From positions 2,285,780-2,349,779 of the forward strand of contig NZ_CP141643.1 of assembly GCF_038452275.1 (NCBI RefSeq): a stretch of 64,000 nt of DNA. Reading direction: 5' to 3'. The DNA is from Corynebacterium sp. BD556. GTDB taxonomy: Bacteria; Actinomycetota; Actinomycetes; Mycobacteriales; Mycobacteriaceae. Below are positions 1-8,368 of this stretch, piece after piece. How positions within the stretch are numbered: position 1 is the stretch's first letter; every line of letters begins with the position of its first letter. The position numbers and the translations under genes were made by a program. The notes under the pieces were generated by a model. The model was not told where the DNA came from. It did not search any database and saw only the letters and a list, made by a program, of their open reading frames with translations.

Positions 1-28
1 ACAGCTTGGCCATGCACCATCGGGAACG

Positions 29-51
29 ACCCTGAATTTCAATTTCAGGGT
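29..51. promoter_or_regulatory. Inverted repeat upstream of the sensor kinase
   Basis: An 8-bp perfect inverted repeat, ACCCTGAA / TTCAGGGT, with a 7-nt loop, lies 43 bp before the kinase start. It has no T-tract. It could be an operator of the kinase gene or the end of a transcript entering from outside the window; the sequence does not decide. Confidence 0.35.
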
Positions 52-94
52 TATCCCCGATCCGCTCAGCGCTGCCGCGTGCGATGATGGTTTC

Positions 95-1288
95 ATGCCT
101 GCATCTTCCGCACGCCGCGCTTCTGTGGGCGCCGAGGGCGTGTTGTTTCCGCGTTTTACGCGCGCTAGGCGTGGCCGTGTTGTCGGCGGCGTCGCCGCCG
201 GGCTTTCCTCCCAGTTGGATGTTGATCTGCGCTGGGTGCGGGTATTTTTCGCGGCGGCGAGCTTTGCCAACGGGTTCGGGTTTTTGCTCTATGCGATGTT
301 GTGGGTGTTTAGCCCGTTGGAGCCCGAAGCAGCCCAAGGGGACCGTCCTATAAAGACGAGCTGGCCCGCCCCGGTATATATGCTGCTCGTCGCCTTAGCG
401 GTGGTGGGGGCGGTGACTTCGCTGGCTTTGGTCAGCGGCGTGGGAGGGGTGTTTGTTTTGCTGGCTGGCATCGTCGTCGTCGGCGCGGTCGTCGCTTGGC
501 AGGCCTATGACCGGGGGTTGTCCTCGGTGGGTAATTTCTTTGCTTTGGCGCTTGGTGTTTCACTGGTGATGGGCGGGGTGATGGCGGTTGCGCTGTTGGG
601 AGATGCAGGCGGAACCGCAGGTATTGTCGTGGCGGTGCTGGCCACGGTGTTCGGTATTGCGCTGTTGGTGGTGCCTTTGGTGGTGCGGCTCGCCTCCTCG
701 TTGGTGGCGGAGCGCCAAGCTAAAGCGGTGGCGGATCAGCGTGCCGAGTTCGCCTCACGTTTACACGATTCGGTGTTGCAAACACTGGCTTTGATTCAGA
801 AACACGCCGGTGATTCGGCGCATGTGGCTCGTCTTGCGCGTAGTCAGGAGCGCGAGTTGCGGGCGTGGCTTTTCGACGCCGACTCGCACACTCAAAACGA
901 GACGAGGTCGCTGTTCGGGGCCGTGGCCAAGGCGGCTGGAGAGGTTGAGGACTTGCATGGTGTCAGCATCCGCCCGGTCACCGTCGGGGAGGATGTGGCC
1001 TACACGCACCAAACGGAGGCGATCGTCATGGCGGCACGCGAGGCGATGGTCAACGCCGCGAAGCACGCGGGTGTGGCCCGCGTCGATGTTTACGCCGAGC
1101 ACTTAGGTGGCGAGGTGTCGGTTTTTGTGCGCGACCGCGGCCCCGGTTTCGATGTTGCACAAATCCCGGAGGATCGCCACGGTGTGCGCGACTCGATCAT
1201 CGGGCGTATGGAGCGCGCCGGGGGGACAGCCACCATTTCCGCTGCGGCGGGGCACGGCACTGAGGTGGCGCTTAGTCTGGCTGTGTGA
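95..1288 (+). CDS. PspC-domain membrane sensor histidine kinase
   Basis: A 397-aa sensor kinase of the HisKA_3 (NarL/LuxR-partner) type. Residues about 20-75 form a PspC domain (RGRVVGGVAAGLS). Several hydrophobic segments follow up to about residue 205. The dimerisation box RLHDSVLQTLALI has the likely phospho-acceptor His224, and the ATPase end has the N-box AAREAMVNAAKHAG and G-box DRGPGFD. In C. glutamicum, PspC kinases of this type (EsrS) work in cell-envelope stress signalling. The natural partner is probably the LuxR-type regulator at 9584-10204, now 8 kb downstream on the same strand. The 3' end overlaps the convergent flavoenzyme gene by 17 bp. The start is uncertain because no clear ribosome site precedes it. 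Confidence 0.88.
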   Translation: MPASSARRASVGAEGVLFPRFTRARRGRVVGGVAAGLSSQLDVDLRWVRVFFAAASFANGFGFLLYAMLWVFSPLEPEAAQGDRPIKTSWPAPVYMLLVALAVVGAVTSLALVSGVGGVFVLLAGIVVVGAVVAWQAYDRGLSSVGNFFALALGVSLVMGGVMAVALLGDAGGTAGIVVAVLATVFGIALLVVPLVVRLASSLVAERQAKAVADQRAEFASRLHDSVLQTLALIQKHAGDSAHVARLARSQERELRAWLFDADSHTQNETRSLFGAVAKAAGEVEDLHGVSIRPVTVGEDVAYTHQTEAIVMAAREAMVNAAKHAGVARVDVYAEHLGGEVSVFVRDRGPGFDVAQIPEDRHGVRDSIIGRMERAGGTATISAAAGHGTEVALSLAV

Positions 1289-3188
1289 GGATCCCCGCGG
1301 CGCGCAAAAGCGAGGCGGCGACCTTGTCTGTTTCTTGCAGGAAGGGGGCGTTTGTGCCGGGCATGGGGGAGATCGTTGTGTCTGCCCATTGCCCGCCGGT
1401 GGGGATTCCGGCGATGTGCAGGCGCGGGTCTAGGCCACCGTCGTGGCGCACTGTGCGGCGGGTAGCCTCGTCGGTTTCTGGGGCGGAGGTGGGGGTGCCG
1501 TGGGGAGCGAAGGGGCGGGTTCGGCCGCTTTTCAGCAGTGAGGTTCCCAGGGCGTCGATGGTCAGGCGGATGTCGGGGCTGGGCAAGAAGGCGTCGGCAA
1601 GCGCGCTCGCGCTGAAGCTGCGGGTGGAACTGACGGCCTTGTAACCATCGGGCCCGCCTGTGACCGTGGGGTTGTTGCCCAAGAAGGTGACAAGGCCGGC
1701 GTCGTGAAGCGCGAGCAGTTCGCGGGTGCGAAACAGCGGCGGGCCGGAGCCAACCATCTGGCCAAAGGCGAGGTAGTCGCGCAGTGCGCCCACTCGGTCC
1801 TGTTCGGCGCCGCGGCCGTTTTCGACCGCGATCGCCGTGGGTTTGCGGGCCGCTGAAATCTCCCACAGCGCCGCCTTGAGCGGCGAATCCCAGGCCGCGA
1901 CGGCTTCGGTGATGTCGCGCTCCATCCGACTCGCAATCATGCTGTTGAGTGCAACGATGCTCAAACCGTCGGCGTTGCGCAGCGGGTCGATCCAGTCGAG
2001 CATGTCGAAAGGCTCATCTGCCACCGCGCTCAGCGCAGCGTTGAGTGCGGTCGGGACCCGCTCAATGTCGGAGGTTGTCGCCGCGGATTCAAGGTCGGCC
2101 TCCTCAATGCGGCGCACTACTTCATGTATTTCCACGTGCAGTGCGTCGGGGCGCACGCGAGAAAGCGTGCTGTAGTAGGCGGCGTAGGAGTCGCGGACTA
2201 GTGCCGGCCACACCTGTGTGCCAAAGCTGATGGGGTCCTCGGTGCGCTTGAGATGTTTAAGGGTGGTGCGCAGCCGCGGCAGCAAAGGTTGGGGCGGCAG
2301 GGAGCGGTACTCGGATTTGGGTAGGTAGGGGTAGCCGCGCCCGGAGGTGACCACCAGGTGCGGCTCCCGCCCGGAAGGCTCGTAGCGCAGCCCCGAGCGG
2401 GTGGTTGGGTCCTGTACGAAGCGGCCCCCACGGTCAATGGTGCTCAGCGCCATCAGGTCGAAAAAGCCCATGCCGAGCCCGCGCACCAACACTTCCTCGC
2501 CGGCCGGAAGCGAATCCACGTCCTGCTCGATGGGGTTATCTGGGCCCACCCACACGCCGCCGGACATGAAGGGGGAGGCGGGTTGGACCCACCCGGTGGA
2601 TAAAACGGTGGCGTCAGCGAGCACGGTGGAGCCGTTGTCGAGCTTGATGGCGTCGCGGTTGCCGCGCACGTGGATCGACTCGGCGCGGCGGCGGTGGGTG
2701 CGCACTTTCACTGTTGGCGGCAGTTGCGCTAGTGCGACTCCGAAAACCCAGCGCAGGTATTCGCCGTATAAGGCGCGGGTAGGGTTCGATTCTGGGCGGG
2801 TGGCGGCGATTTCTGTGGCGTAGCGAGAAAGGTGTTTGGGCTCGGTCGGGTGGGCGTCGAAAAGCGTGCGTGCGGCCTTTCCGACGTTTTCTGTTTCCCC
2901 GCGTTGGAGTTGGATCCACTCGTACATGGTGGGGCCGTTGAGTATGCAGCCGCCGACAGTGGCGCCGGGCTCAGTAAAGAGCGTGACCGCACCGGCGAGC
3001 GTGTTCATGCGCATCGTGCGCGTCTGGTTGGTGTCCCAGACGCGCCCGGCGCCGATTTCGGCGTCGTCGATGAGGTGGAGGGTAAAAGGTGGTGTGTTTT
3101 TGTCGGAGAGGTAGGCGGCGATGCGCTCGATGGTGGAGATTCCGCGTGGGCCCATTCCCACGAGGGCGATGGATTTCTCGGCGTGCAT
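1272..3188 (-). CDS. FAD/NAD(P)-binding oxidoreductase
   Basis: A 638-aa protein that begins with a Rossmann dinucleotide site (IALVGMGPRGIST), typical of the NAD_binding_9 family of FAD/NAD(P)-binding proteins related to flavin monooxygenases. A second conserved part near residues 225-240 (VLVRGLGMGFFD) fits an NAD(P) site, and the C-terminal IAGIPTGGQWADT fits the family's final FAD-contact region. The substrate is unknown. It is transcribed divergently from the ABC importer operon, with 91 bp between start codons, so joint regulation is likely. The start is supported by a -10 (TAGACT) ending 7 nt before the ATG. Its 3' end overlaps the kinase gene. Confidence 0.82.
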   Translation of the reverse strand: MHAEKSIALVGMGPRGISTIERIAAYLSDKNTPPFTLHLIDDAEIGAGRVWDTNQTRTMRMNTLAGAVTLFTEPGATVGGCILNGPTMYEWIQLQRGETENVGKAARTLFDAHPTEPKHLSRYATEIAATRPESNPTRALYGEYLRWVFGVALAQLPPTVKVRTHRRRAESIHVRGNRDAIKLDNGSTVLADATVLSTGWVQPASPFMSGGVWVGPDNPIEQDVDSLPAGEEVLVRGLGMGFFDLMALSTIDRGGRFVQDPTTRSGLRYEPSGREPHLVVTSGRGYPYLPKSEYRSLPPQPLLPRLRTTLKHLKRTEDPISFGTQVWPALVRDSYAAYYSTLSRVRPDALHVEIHEVVRRIEEADLESAATTSDIERVPTALNAALSAVADEPFDMLDWIDPLRNADGLSIVALNSMIASRMERDITEAVAAWDSPLKAALWEISAARKPTAIAVENGRGAEQDRVGALRDYLAFGQMVGSGPPLFRTRELLALHDAGLVTFLGNNPTVTGGPDGYKAVSSTRSFSASALADAFLPSPDIRLTIDALGTSLLKSGRTRPFAPHGTPTSAPETDEATRRTVRHDGGLDPRLHIAGIPTGGQWADTTISPMPGTNAPFLQETDKVAASLLRAAGILTQPD

Positions 3189-3195
3189 GGCACTT

Positions 3196-3201
3196 AGTCT
3201 A
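3196..3201 (-). promoter_or_regulatory. -10 element of the flavoenzyme gene
   Basis: TAGACT on the minus strand, 7 nt before the ATG at 3188, the spacing of a leaderless actinobacterial transcript. Confidence 0.6.
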
Positions 3202-3220
3202 CCTTCCCCCCACCAGCTAA

Positions 3221-3236
3221 CGTACTGAACTGTCTA
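3221..3236. promoter_or_regulatory. McbR-like box before the flavoenzyme gene
   Basis: CGTACTGAACTGTCTA has a perfect right half of the McbR consensus TAGAC-N6-GTCTA and a degenerate left half ending in AC. It starts 19 bp upstream of the -10 at 3196-3201, so it would cover the -35 region. The box before metY (28288-28303) has the same orientation and the same 19-bp distance. McbR is the methionine/cysteine repressor known from C. glutamicum; binding here is inferred. Confidence 0.4.
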
Positions 3237-3243
3237 CATTGAT

Positions 3244-3259
3244 AAAACCGCTCCGTCTA
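3244..3259. promoter_or_regulatory. McbR-like box before the ABC importer operon
   Basis: AAAACCGCTCCGTCTA has a perfect GTCTA right half and a left half matching the consensus at three of five positions. It covers the -35 and spacer region of the promoter whose -10 is TAGCCT at 3267-3272, a position suited to repression. Function is inferred. Confidence 0.35.
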
Positions 3260-3266
3260 AATGTGG

Positions 3267-3272
3267 TAGCCT
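3267..3272 (+). promoter_or_regulatory. -10 element of the ABC importer operon
   Basis: TAGCCT ends 7 nt before the ATG at 3280; there is no room for a ribosome site, so the transcript is probably leaderless. Confidence 0.55.
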
Positions 3273-3279
3273 GCCGGTC

Positions 3280-4965
3280 ATGCCAAAGAAGAGTAAAGGA
3301 GGCGCGCACTGGGCGCTCGCGGCGATCCTTGCCGCGGCAACCCTTATGTCCAGTTGCGCGGGCGCACCCAAAGACACGGACACGACCAGCCCGAACGCGC
3401 CCGGCAACGACATATTGACCTACCTCGAACCAAACTGGTTTACCACCCTGTACCCGCCAGCAGCCGGTTTCTACCCCAACGGCGGCGTGGTCAACCAAAT
3501 CACCGACCGTCTGCTCTACCAAGACCCACAAACTCTCGAGCTGCAACCCTGGATCGCTACACAGCTCCCGGAGATCAACGAAAACGCCACCGAGTTCACC
3601 TTCCACATCCGCACGGACGTGACCTACTCCGACGGCACCCCCATGACCGCGCAGAACATCGTGGACAACATCGACCTCTACGGCAAGGGCGACAAATCCC
3701 GCCTGCTAAACAGCTCAGAGCAGATCGGCGGTTACGACCATGGCGAGGTCGTCGACGAGGACACGGTACGCTTCCACTTCACCGAACCCGCGCCGGGATT
3801 TGCCCAAGCAGTCTCCGTCTACAACGCGGGGCTGCTTTCCGACGCCACCTTGGCACTGCGCAGCGAAGACTTCGGCCCCGGCAACGCGGTCAGCATCATA
3901 GGTTCCGGGCCCTTCGTCATCACCTCCGAAAAAATCGGCACTGAACTGGTCCTTTCCGCCCGCGAGGACTACAACTGGGCGCCGCCTTCTGTACCGCACC
4001 AAGGCCCGGCCCGCATCGGGGCAGTGCGCTACGTTTTTGCTCCGGAAGAATCGATGCGCACCGGCGCGGTGCTCTCCGGCCAGGCAGACATCATCCGCAG
4101 CGTGACCGCCCCGGCGGAGAGCTACCTCGAAAACGCCGGTGTGCAGATTTACTCGCGCGGCACCAACGCGATGAACAACCAGCTCGCTTTCCGCTTCAAC
4201 CACCCGCTGCTCGCAGATATCCGGGTGCGCAAGGCGCTCATACACGGCATCAACCGCGAGGAAATCCTCCGCGTGCTGTTCTCCCCTTCCTACCCGGTGG
4301 CCACCTCCACGGTGGCCGCAGGAGGGCTCGGCTACAAAAAGCAAGACCACGCCAACTACGCCTTCGACCCGGATGAGTCGCGTCGTCTGCTGGAGGAAGC
4401 AGGGTGGGTCCCCGGCGGGGACGGGATCCGGCGCAAGGACGGCGAACGGCTCTCGCTGCGCGTCAACGTCGCCGGCCCGCAGCCGCGCTCGAGGGAAGTG
4501 CAGACGATGATCCAGGACCATCTGCGCAATATCGGCGTGGAGCTAACCATCAACTCCGGCGACAACTCCAGCCAAAACGCGGATGCGAAAGACCAAAAGA
4601 AGATCCAGATTTACCATTCCATGGTGGGCCGCGCCGACTACGGCGCCATTGAATCGCTCTACTCAGCAACTGCACGCAACGTTTTCATCAACGCCCCCTT
4701 CGCCGGCGGTGCCGATGGGGAGCTGGGAGATGAATACCTTGAGGAGTTGCTGCACAAGACAATTTCTCTGCGTGAGGATGAGGACCGCGCCGCCGCCGTG
4801 GCACAGGTGCAGGACTACATCACCGAGCAAGCGTACGCGCTGCCCCTGTTTGAGGAGCCAGTCGTCTACGCCCTTGCCCCATGGGTTAAAGGCTTTCAGG
4901 CCGAGTCGGTGGCGCGCCCATCCTTCTACAGCGTGTGGATCGACCACCAAGAGAAGGGAAAATAA
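3280..4965 (+). CDS. Peptide/nickel-type ABC transporter substrate-binding lipoprotein
   Basis: A 561-aa extracellular solute-binding protein of family 5 (DppA/OppA type). The N-terminus is a lipoprotein signal: basic residues, a hydrophobic stretch, then LMSSCAG with the lipidated Cys26. The mature part shows family features such as TEFTFHIRTDVTYSDGTPMT near residue 107 and FNHPLLADIRVRKALIHGIN near residue 305. It should capture the substrate outside the membrane and pass it to the permeases encoded directly downstream (stop TAA and the next ATG are adjacent). The context, with a CMD/AhpD-like protein and a flavoenzyme, points to the KPN_01854-type binding proteins rather than a general dipeptide importer. 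The substrate is unknown. Confidence 0.88.
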   Translation: MPKKSKGGAHWALAAILAAATLMSSCAGAPKDTDTTSPNAPGNDILTYLEPNWFTTLYPPAAGFYPNGGVVNQITDRLLYQDPQTLELQPWIATQLPEINENATEFTFHIRTDVTYSDGTPMTAQNIVDNIDLYGKGDKSRLLNSSEQIGGYDHGEVVDEDTVRFHFTEPAPGFAQAVSVYNAGLLSDATLALRSEDFGPGNAVSIIGSGPFVITSEKIGTELVLSAREDYNWAPPSVPHQGPARIGAVRYVFAPEESMRTGAVLSGQADIIRSVTAPAESYLENAGVQIYSRGTNAMNNQLAFRFNHPLLADIRVRKALIHGINREEILRVLFSPSYPVATSTVAAGGLGYKKQDHANYAFDPDESRRLLEEAGWVPGGDGIRRKDGERLSLRVNVAGPQPRSREVQTMIQDHLRNIGVELTINSGDNSSQNADAKDQKKIQIYHSMVGRADYGAIESLYSATARNVFINAPFAGGADGELGDEYLEELLHKTISLREDEDRAAAVAQVQDYITEQAYALPLFEEPVVYALAPWVKGFQAESVARPSFYSVWIDHQEKGK

Positions 4966-5919
4966 ATGACATTCGCCCTCAAACGCCTCGGGCAAGGCCT
5001 GATCGTTTTGCTGCTTGCCTACACGGTGGCGTTTTTCCTTCTGTCCGCCCTTCCTTCCGACGGGGTGATGGCGCGCTACGCCGACCCGGCTCTTGGGCTG
5101 TCGCATGCGGAGATCGAACAAATCCGTGAAGAACTCGGCGCTGACAAACCGCTTGCGGTGCAGTACTTCACAGCCCTCGGTGGGTTTCTCACTGGCAACC
5201 TCGGTTACTCCGTGCGCACCGGCACCCCTGTCGCCTCTTTGATTGCTGACGCTTTGCCGCACACCTTGGCTTTGGCTGCGGTTTCGGTCGGGGCGGCGGT
5301 CATCATCGCGGTGGCGGGTTGCTACGTGGCCACCCTTCCGCGGATGGGGGCGGTAGGGACCTTCTTCCGCGCGTTGCCTTCTTTCATGGTTTCGCTGCCA
5401 GGGTTTTGGATTGCGATTCTCCTTTTGCAGTTTTTCTCCTTCCGTCTCGGCTGGGTCAATGTGATTGACCCAGGCCCGTTGGAGGGGTTGATTTTGCCGG
5501 CACTGACTTTGGTCGTGCCCATGACGGCGCCGCTTCTGCAAGTGTTGATCCGCTCTGTCGATGAAGTCCGTGCGCAACCATTCGTGCAGGTGATGCGGGC
5601 TCGCGGCGCCAGCGAGTCCCGCATTTTCTGGCGTGGCGTGCTGCGCAATGCGCTGCTTCCCGCGCTGACAATGGCTGGGTTGCTCTTTGGTGAGTTAGTC
5701 AGCGGCGCCGTGGTCACCGAGACTGTCTACGGTCGCACGGGGCTGGGCTCGCTGGTGGTCACCGCCGTGTCCAACCGCGACACCCCGGTGCTGCTTGGGG
5801 TTGTGCTTCTCACTGCGGTGGCTTATGTGGTGATCAATTTCATTGTCGATGTGCTCTATCCGGTGCTGGACGTGCGCTTGCGCAGCACCGGGACCCGCCC
5901 GAAGGAGGCGCGCGCATGA
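4966..5919 (+). CDS. ABC transporter permease, DppB type
   Basis: A 317-aa inner-membrane permease with about six hydrophobic helices. The N-terminal LKRLGQGLIVLLLAYTVAFF and the EAA-like loop FVQVMRARGASESRIFWRGV (about residues 206-225) are typical of DppB/OppB proteins and contact the ATPase. It should form the membrane channel with the DppC-type protein encoded next, with which it shares an ATGA overlap. The ribosome site is GAGAAGGG in the end of the previous gene. Confidence 0.9.
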   Translation: MTFALKRLGQGLIVLLLAYTVAFFLLSALPSDGVMARYADPALGLSHAEIEQIREELGADKPLAVQYFTALGGFLTGNLGYSVRTGTPVASLIADALPHTLALAAVSVGAAVIIAVAGCYVATLPRMGAVGTFFRALPSFMVSLPGFWIAILLLQFFSFRLGWVNVIDPGPLEGLILPALTLVVPMTAPLLQVLIRSVDEVRAQPFVQVMRARGASESRIFWRGVLRNALLPALTMAGLLFGELVSGAVVTETVYGRTGLGSLVVTAVSNRDTPVLLGVVLLTAVAYVVINFIVDVLYPVLDVRLRSTGTRPKEARA

Positions 5920-6776
5920 GTTTGCTTCAATACTTCAAAACCTCCCGCCCTGCCCAGACTGCCCGGACTGCCCGGACTGCCCGGTCTGCTTGGTTCTCGC
6001 CGGGCTCCATCCTGTCGATTGTGGTGCTTGCCGTGGCGGTGGCGTGGGCGTTGTTTCCCGGTTTCTTTGCCACCGATGACCCTTATACCGGCACGGACGT
6101 GGCGCTTTTGCCGCCGAGTGCCGAGCACTGGTTCGGCACCGATTCTGTTGGACGCGACTTGTATTCGCGCGTGGTCTATGGTGCGCGCCAGTCGCTGGTG
6201 GGCGCGGCTGTCGCTGTGTTGGTCGGGCTGGTTGCTGGCACCGCGCTCGGCCTGGTTGCGGGTGCGGCCCGCGGCTGGGTGGACACGGTCATTATGAGGC
6301 TTGTCGACGTCTCCCTGGCGATCCCCGGGATTTTGCTGTCGCTGTCGCTTATCATCGTGCTCGGTTTCGGCTCTTTGCAGGCGGCGTTCGCCGTTGGTGT
6401 CACCACGATCGCCACGTTTACCCGCCTGACCCGCTCGAAGGTGATCACCGTGGTGGGCGCCGATTATGTTGAGGCTGCCTACGGCTCGGGCGCGACGCGC
6501 GCTCAGGTGCTGTGGCGCCACGTTTTGCCGAACTCGCTGACCCCTGTTGTTGCCTTGGCCGCTTTGCAGTTCGGCACCGCCGTGCTGCAACTGTCCATTT
6601 TGGGCTTCCTCGGCTACGGTGCGCCGCCGCCGGTGCCGGAGTGGGGCCTGATCATCGCCGAGGGCCGCGACTTCATGGCTTTTGCCTGGTGGACTATAGC
6701 TTTGCCGGGTGTGGCGATCGCCGCCACCGTCATGTCAGCGAACCACCTATCACGCAACATCGGTGTGGAGGGATAA
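5916..6776 (+). CDS. ABC transporter permease, DppC type
   Basis: A 286-aa permease, second half of the importer channel. Family marks include HWFGTDSVGRDLYSRVVYGA near residue 70 and the EAA-like loop DYVEAAYGSGATRAQVLWRH near residue 185. The cytosolic N-terminal tail is unusual: a 9-bp DNA repeat encodes three-residue units (QTA, RTA, RTA, RSA) just before the first membrane helix. It overlaps the previous gene by 4 bp and the next by 1 bp (TAATG), so the operon is translationally coupled. Confidence 0.9.
   Translation: MSLLQYFKTSRPAQTARTARTARSAWFSPGSILSIVVLAVAVAWALFPGFFATDDPYTGTDVALLPPSAEHWFGTDSVGRDLYSRVVYGARQSLVGAAVAVLVGLVAGTALGLVAGAARGWVDTVIMRLVDVSLAIPGILLSLSLIIVLGFGSLQAAFAVGVTTIATFTRLTRSKVITVVGADYVEAAYGSGATRAQVLWRHVLPNSLTPVVALAALQFGTAVLQLSILGFLGYGAPPPVPEWGLIIAEGRDFMAFAWWTIALPGVAIAATVMSANHLSRNIGVEG
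5950..5989 (+). repeat. 9-bp tandem repeat within the DppC-type gene
   Basis: Four copies of CTGCCCRGW plus a partial fifth. The unit length keeps the reading frame, so copy number could vary between strains and change only the length of the cytosolic tail of the permease. Confidence 0.75.
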
Positions 6777-8368
6777 TGATGAGCACTGTTGCTTTGGGGG
6801 TGCGCAACCTTACCGTGGATTACGGTTGTGTGCGCGCCGTCGACAATATCAGCTTCGAGCTGCGTCCAGGGCGCATGACTGCGCTGGTGGGCGAATCCGG
6901 TTCCGGCAAGACGACCTCGGCGATGGCCGCGATCGGCTTGTTGGGTGATGCCGCCAATGTGGTTTCGGGCACCGTGAGCTATTTCGGGGAGGACATTACG
7001 GATTATTCCCCGGCCCAGTGGCGCGCCCTGCGCGGCGCACGCATCGGTGTGGTGCCGCAGGACCCGAATAACTCTCTCAATCCGCTCACAACGATCGGCC
7101 GCGCGATTGAGGAAGGGATGGAAATCCACGGCATTGGCGACCGGGCTTCCCGCCGGGCCCGTGCGATTGAGCTTCTTGAGCAGGTGGGCATTGATGACCC
7201 GCAGCGACGGTATGGGCAGTACCCGCACGAGTTGTCCGGCGGCATGAAGCAGCGTGTGCTCATCGCGGCGGCGGTGGCGCTTGAGCCGGAGGTGCTCATC
7301 GCTGACGAGCCGACGTCCGCGTTGGATGTGACGGTGCAAAAGACCATCCTTGACCTGCTCGACCGTATGCGTGAGCAGTTGGGTGTGGGGGTTTTGTTGA
7401 TCACCCACGATTTGGCGGTGGCGGGGGATCGCGCCGATGAGGTAGTCATTATGCAGCGCGGCCGCGTCGTCGAGGCGGGCCCGGCAGAGGTGGTGTTGGC
7501 CAGCCCCCGCGAGGACTATTCCAAGCGCTTGCTTGCCGACGCCCCCTCGCTCACCGTCGCCAACGCCGCCCACCGCCCGGCGACGGTGAGCGAGACATTG
7601 TTAACTGTGGAAGATCTCAGCGTCCGCTTTGGTGATTTCACGGCCGTCGACCGGGTCAGTTTTGAGGTGGTGCGCGGCTCCACCCACGCCCTTGTCGGCG
7701 AGTCCGGCTCCGGCAAGACCACCACCGGCAGGACGGTGTCGCTGTTTCATGCGCCGAGCGAGGGTCGCATCTTCTTCGACGGTGAGGACGTGACAGCAAC
7801 GCACGAGCGCGCACTGCGCCGCCGCATCCAGATGGTGCACCAAAACCCCTTTTCCTCCTTGGACCCACGCATGAGCGTGGAGGACATTGTTGCTGAGCCG
7901 GTGCGCAATTTCTTCCGGGTGCCGCGCAATAAAGCTCGGGAGAAGGCCCGCGAGTTTTTCGACCGGGTAGCTTTGGCCCCGGAGCTTGCCACCCGGCGCC
8001 CCGCCGAGTTATCCGGCGGCCAGCGCCAGCGTGTCGCTATCGCCCGTGCCCTCATCGTCGAACCTGAGCTGGTGGTTTTAGACGAAGCAGTCTCCGCCCT
8101 TGACGTCACCGTCCAGGCGCAGATTTTGCGGCTGCTTGCGGATCTGCAGGAGGAGTTTGGGCTGACTTACATCTTCATTTCTCACGACCTTTCCGTCGTG
8201 CGGCAGATCTCGGATACCGTCAGCGTGTTCAGCCGGGGCTCCCAGGTGGAATCTGGACGCACCGATGAGGTGTTCGAGGCCCCGCAGGCGAAGGTGACTC
8301 GTACACTCATTGACGCGATCCCGGGGAGGATCTTCCGTGCCCGGGAGTTAGGAGATTTCGTTGTCTGA
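6776..8368 (+). CDS. Double ABC transporter ATPase (DppD-DppF fusion)
   Basis: A 530-aa protein with two complete ATP-binding cassettes, the energising subunit of the importer. The first half (about residues 1-260) has Walker A GESGSGKTTSA, signature LSGGMKQRV and Walker B LIADEPTSALD. The second (about 275-530) has GESGSGKTTTG, LSGGQRQRV and LVVLDEAVSALD. DppD and DppF are separate proteins in Enterobacteria; the fused form is common in actinobacteria and in KPN_0185x-type loci. The open frame extends further upstream, but the ATG at 6776, overlapping the permease stop, gives the correct family N-terminus. Confidence 0.92.
   Translation: MMSTVALGVRNLTVDYGCVRAVDNISFELRPGRMTALVGESGSGKTTSAMAAIGLLGDAANVVSGTVSYFGEDITDYSPAQWRALRGARIGVVPQDPNNSLNPLTTIGRAIEEGMEIHGIGDRASRRARAIELLEQVGIDDPQRRYGQYPHELSGGMKQRVLIAAAVALEPEVLIADEPTSALDVTVQKTILDLLDRMREQLGVGVLLITHDLAVAGDRADEVVIMQRGRVVEAGPAEVVLASPREDYSKRLLADAPSLTVANAAHRPATVSETLLTVEDLSVRFGDFTAVDRVSFEVVRGSTHALVGESGSGKTTTGRTVSLFHAPSEGRIFFDGEDVTATHERALRRRIQMVHQNPFSSLDPRMSVEDIVAEPVRNFFRVPRNKAREKAREFFDRVALAPELATRRPAELSGGQRQRVAIARALIVEPELVVLDEAVSALDVTVQAQILRLLADLQEEFGLTYIFISHDLSVVRQISDTVSVFSRGSQVESGRTDEVFEAPQAKVTRTLIDAIPGRIFRARELGDFVV

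Noticed and set aside
3196..3201. AGTCTA before the flavoenzyme as another McbR half site
   Set aside because: It is better explained as the -10 (TAGACT) of that gene at leaderless distance.
6512..6775. Longer start for the double ATPase
   Set aside because: The extra 88 residues are translated from the permease gene in another frame; the family N-terminus begins at 6776.
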